From Pseudonocardiales bacterium (GTDB taxonomy: Bacteria > Actinomycetota > Actinomycetes > Mycobacteriales > Jatrophihabitantaceae): a stretch of 37,582 bases of DNA. Under the pieces are notes generated by a model, which saw only the letters and a program-made list of their open reading frames with translations, was not told the DNA's origin and made no database searches. The stretch's first letter is position 1; each line of letters starts with the position of its first letter. The translations under genes were made by a program, and so were the position numbers. Positions 36,330 to 37,582 of this stretch are shown here, in pieces. The stretch spans positions 1 to 37,582 of the forward strand of contig JAVEEN010000012.1 in NCBI GenBank assembly GCA_030840445.1. The letters are read 5' to 3'.

Positions 36330-37582
36330 CAGCTCCCAAACCGACACCGCTGAGCGGGTTTCCGGAACTGCTTCCCGCCGAGCGCTTCGTCGAGCTACAG
36401 GTGATCGATCAGCTCCGGGCCACCTTCGAGCTGCATGGCTTCGCACCCGTCGAGACCCGGGCGGTCGAGCCGCTGAGCCAGTTGTTGCGCAAGGGCGAGA
36501 TCGACAAGGAGGTCTACCTGCTGCGGCGCCTGCAGGCCGACGACGAGGCCGCGGCCGGCTCAGCCGATGGGCCGGAGCGCCTGGCCAATACTCTGGGTCT
36601 GCACTTCGACCTGACCGTGCCGTTCGCTCGCTACGTCCTCGAGAATGCCGGCAAGCTGGAGTTTCCGTTCCGCCGCTACCAGATCCAAAAGGTATGGCGC
36701 GGCGAGCGTCCCCAGGAGGGTCGCTACCGGGAGTTCACCCAGGCTGACATCGACGTGGTGGCCAAGGACGTGCTGGCCTTCCACCACGACGTCGAGGTGG
36801 CGCGAGTGATGGCCGAGGCGTTGTCGGCGCTGCCATTGCCGGCCCTGCGGCTGCAGGTGAACAACCGCAAGCTGATCGAGGGTTTCTACCGGGGCGTGGG
36901 GGCAGGCGATGTCGCCGCCGTGATGCGGGTGATCGACAAGATCGACAAACTGCCGGCCGAAGTCATCGCCACTATGCTTGTCGACGAAGCGGGGCTGACT
37001 CCCCGGCAGACCGTAGCCTGTCTCGCCCTGGCCGACATCCGATCGGCCGATTCGTCCTTCGCCGACCGGGTTCGCGCTCTCGGCGTCTCCGATCCGCTGT
37101 TGGATGAGGGCTTGTCCGAGCTCGCCGAAGTGATCGACGGTTGCGCTGCCGTCGACACCGATCGATTCACGGTCGAGGCTGACCTCAGCATCGCTCGCGG
37201 GTTGGACTATTACACCGGCACGGTGTTCGAGACCCGGATGGCCGGCTTCGAGAGTCTGGGATCCATCTGCTCGGGAGGACGCTATGACTCGCTGGCCAGC
37301 GACGGCCGCACCAGCTATCCCGGAGTAGGGATCTCCCTCGGTGTGACGCGGTTGCTGACGCCGCTGTTCGCCCGCAAGAAGCTGACCGCGTCGCGCTCGG
37401 TCCCCTCCGCCGTCCTGGTCGCGTTGCCGGACGAGCAGTCGCGGCGGCGGTGTGGCGACATAGCCCAATCGCTGCGCAGTCGCGGCATCGCCACCGAGGT
37501 GTCGCCGCTGCCGCAGAAGTACGGCAAGCAGATCCGCTTCGCCGAACGGCGCGGTATCCCCTTCGTCTGGTTCCCGGCGAGC
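36326..37582 (+). CDS. hisS: Histidyl-tRNA synthetase (3' end cut by the window)
   Basis: Class II synthetase charging tRNA-His; 419 codons are present and the frame runs off the window. Motif 2 is RRYQIQKVWRGERPQEGRYR with EFTQADIDVV; the histidine motif is ARGLDYYTGTVFE, followed by CSGGRYDSL and GVGISLGVTRLL (motif 3). LHFDLTVPFARYVLENAG and LQVNNRKLIEGFY replace the LRPEGTA and NSLG-type blocks of common bacterial HisRS and match the eukaryote/archaeal-like lineage instead. The partial C-terminus (SAVLVALPDEQSRRR, YGKQIRFAERRGIPFVWF) is the anticodon-binding domain. GTG start overlapping the preceding stop (GTGA). Confidence 0.95.
   Translation, partial: MTAPKPTPLSGFPELLPAERFVELQVIDQLRATFELHGFAPVETRAVEPLSQLLRKGEIDKEVYLLRRLQADDEAAAGSADGPERLANTLGLHFDLTVPFARYVLENAGKLEFPFRRYQIQKVWRGERPQEGRYREFTQADIDVVAKDVLAFHHDVEVARVMAEALSALPLPALRLQVNNRKLIEGFYRGVGAGDVAAVMRVIDKIDKLPAEVIATMLVDEAGLTPRQTVACLALADIRSADSSFADRVRALGVSDPLLDEGLSELAEVIDGCAAVDTDRFTVEADLSIARGLDYYTGTVFETRMAGFESLGSICSGGRYDSLASDGRTSYPGVGISLGVTRLLTPLFARKKLTASRSVPSAVLVALPDEQSRRRCGDIAQSLRSRGIATEVSPLPQKYGKQIRFAERRGIPFVWFPAS

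Overview
The window is GC-rich DNA of an actinobacterium. GTG and TTG starts are frequent, genes overlap by 1-4 bases, and several TANNNT -10 boxes sit 6-8 bases before the start codon, as in leaderless mRNAs. From 10 kb onward the gene order (thrS, HIT protein, pgsA, patA, pimA, pdxS, pdxT, yebC, ruvCAB, yajC-secD-secF, apt, rel, ppiB, glyoxalase-II-like, hisS) matches, as I recall it, the Mycobacterium tuberculosis Rv2614c-Rv2580c block. Extra genes interrupt it: an EF-G-like GTPase, a DUF3048 protein, a PIG-V-type mannosyltransferase, an M50 peptidase and an MFS transporter. I would place the organism in Actinomycetia near Frankiales, Nakamurellales or Jatrophihabitantales; the genus cannot be told from the sequence alone.

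Region 1 (1-8.1 kb) is a histidine utilisation locus. A divergent IclR-family regulator faces hutH-hutU-(M20 amidohydrolase)-hutF-hutI. hutU follows hutH after a 64 bp gap; from hutU to hutI the genes abut or overlap. A perfect 20-bp palindrome lies between regulator and operon. The pathway runs histidine to urocanate to imidazolonepropionate to formiminoglutamate to N-formylglutamate. No HutG-type deformylase is present, and the M20 amidohydrolase is the candidate for the last step.

Region 2 (8.1-12.7 kb) holds a small SAM methyltransferase, a CapA-family lipoprotein on the minus strand, then thrS and an Ap4A-phosphorylase-like HIT gene ending in a 23-bp perfect inverted-repeat terminator. 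Region 3 (12.7-19.3 kb) has an EF-G-like GTPase (minus), the phosphatidylinositol mannoside operon pgsA-patA-pimA, and a pair encoding a LemA-like membrane protein and a DUF3048 protein. Region 4 (19.3-25.2 kb) has pdxS, a mannosyltransferase (minus), pdxT-yebC, an M50 peptidase (minus) and an MFS transporter. Region 5 (25.2-32 kb) has ruvCAB behind a LexA-type SOS box, then yajC-secD-secF-apt. Region 6 (32-37.6 kb) has rel, a secreted cyclophilin (minus), a metallo-beta-lactamase hydrolase and a 3'-truncated hisS of the eukaryote/archaeal-like lineage.

I see no rRNA, tRNA, CRISPR array, phage or insertion sequence. No gap between genes exceeds 280 bp. The most interesting material is regulatory or structural: the hut palindrome, the SOS box, the perfect terminator hairpin, overlapping inverted repeats before rel with a possible CTG start, an 11-nt tandem duplication across the glyoxalase-II-like start codon, and recurring short tandem repeats near gene starts. 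I found no convincing new multi-gene system; this is mainly a conserved core region with a catabolic operon beside it.
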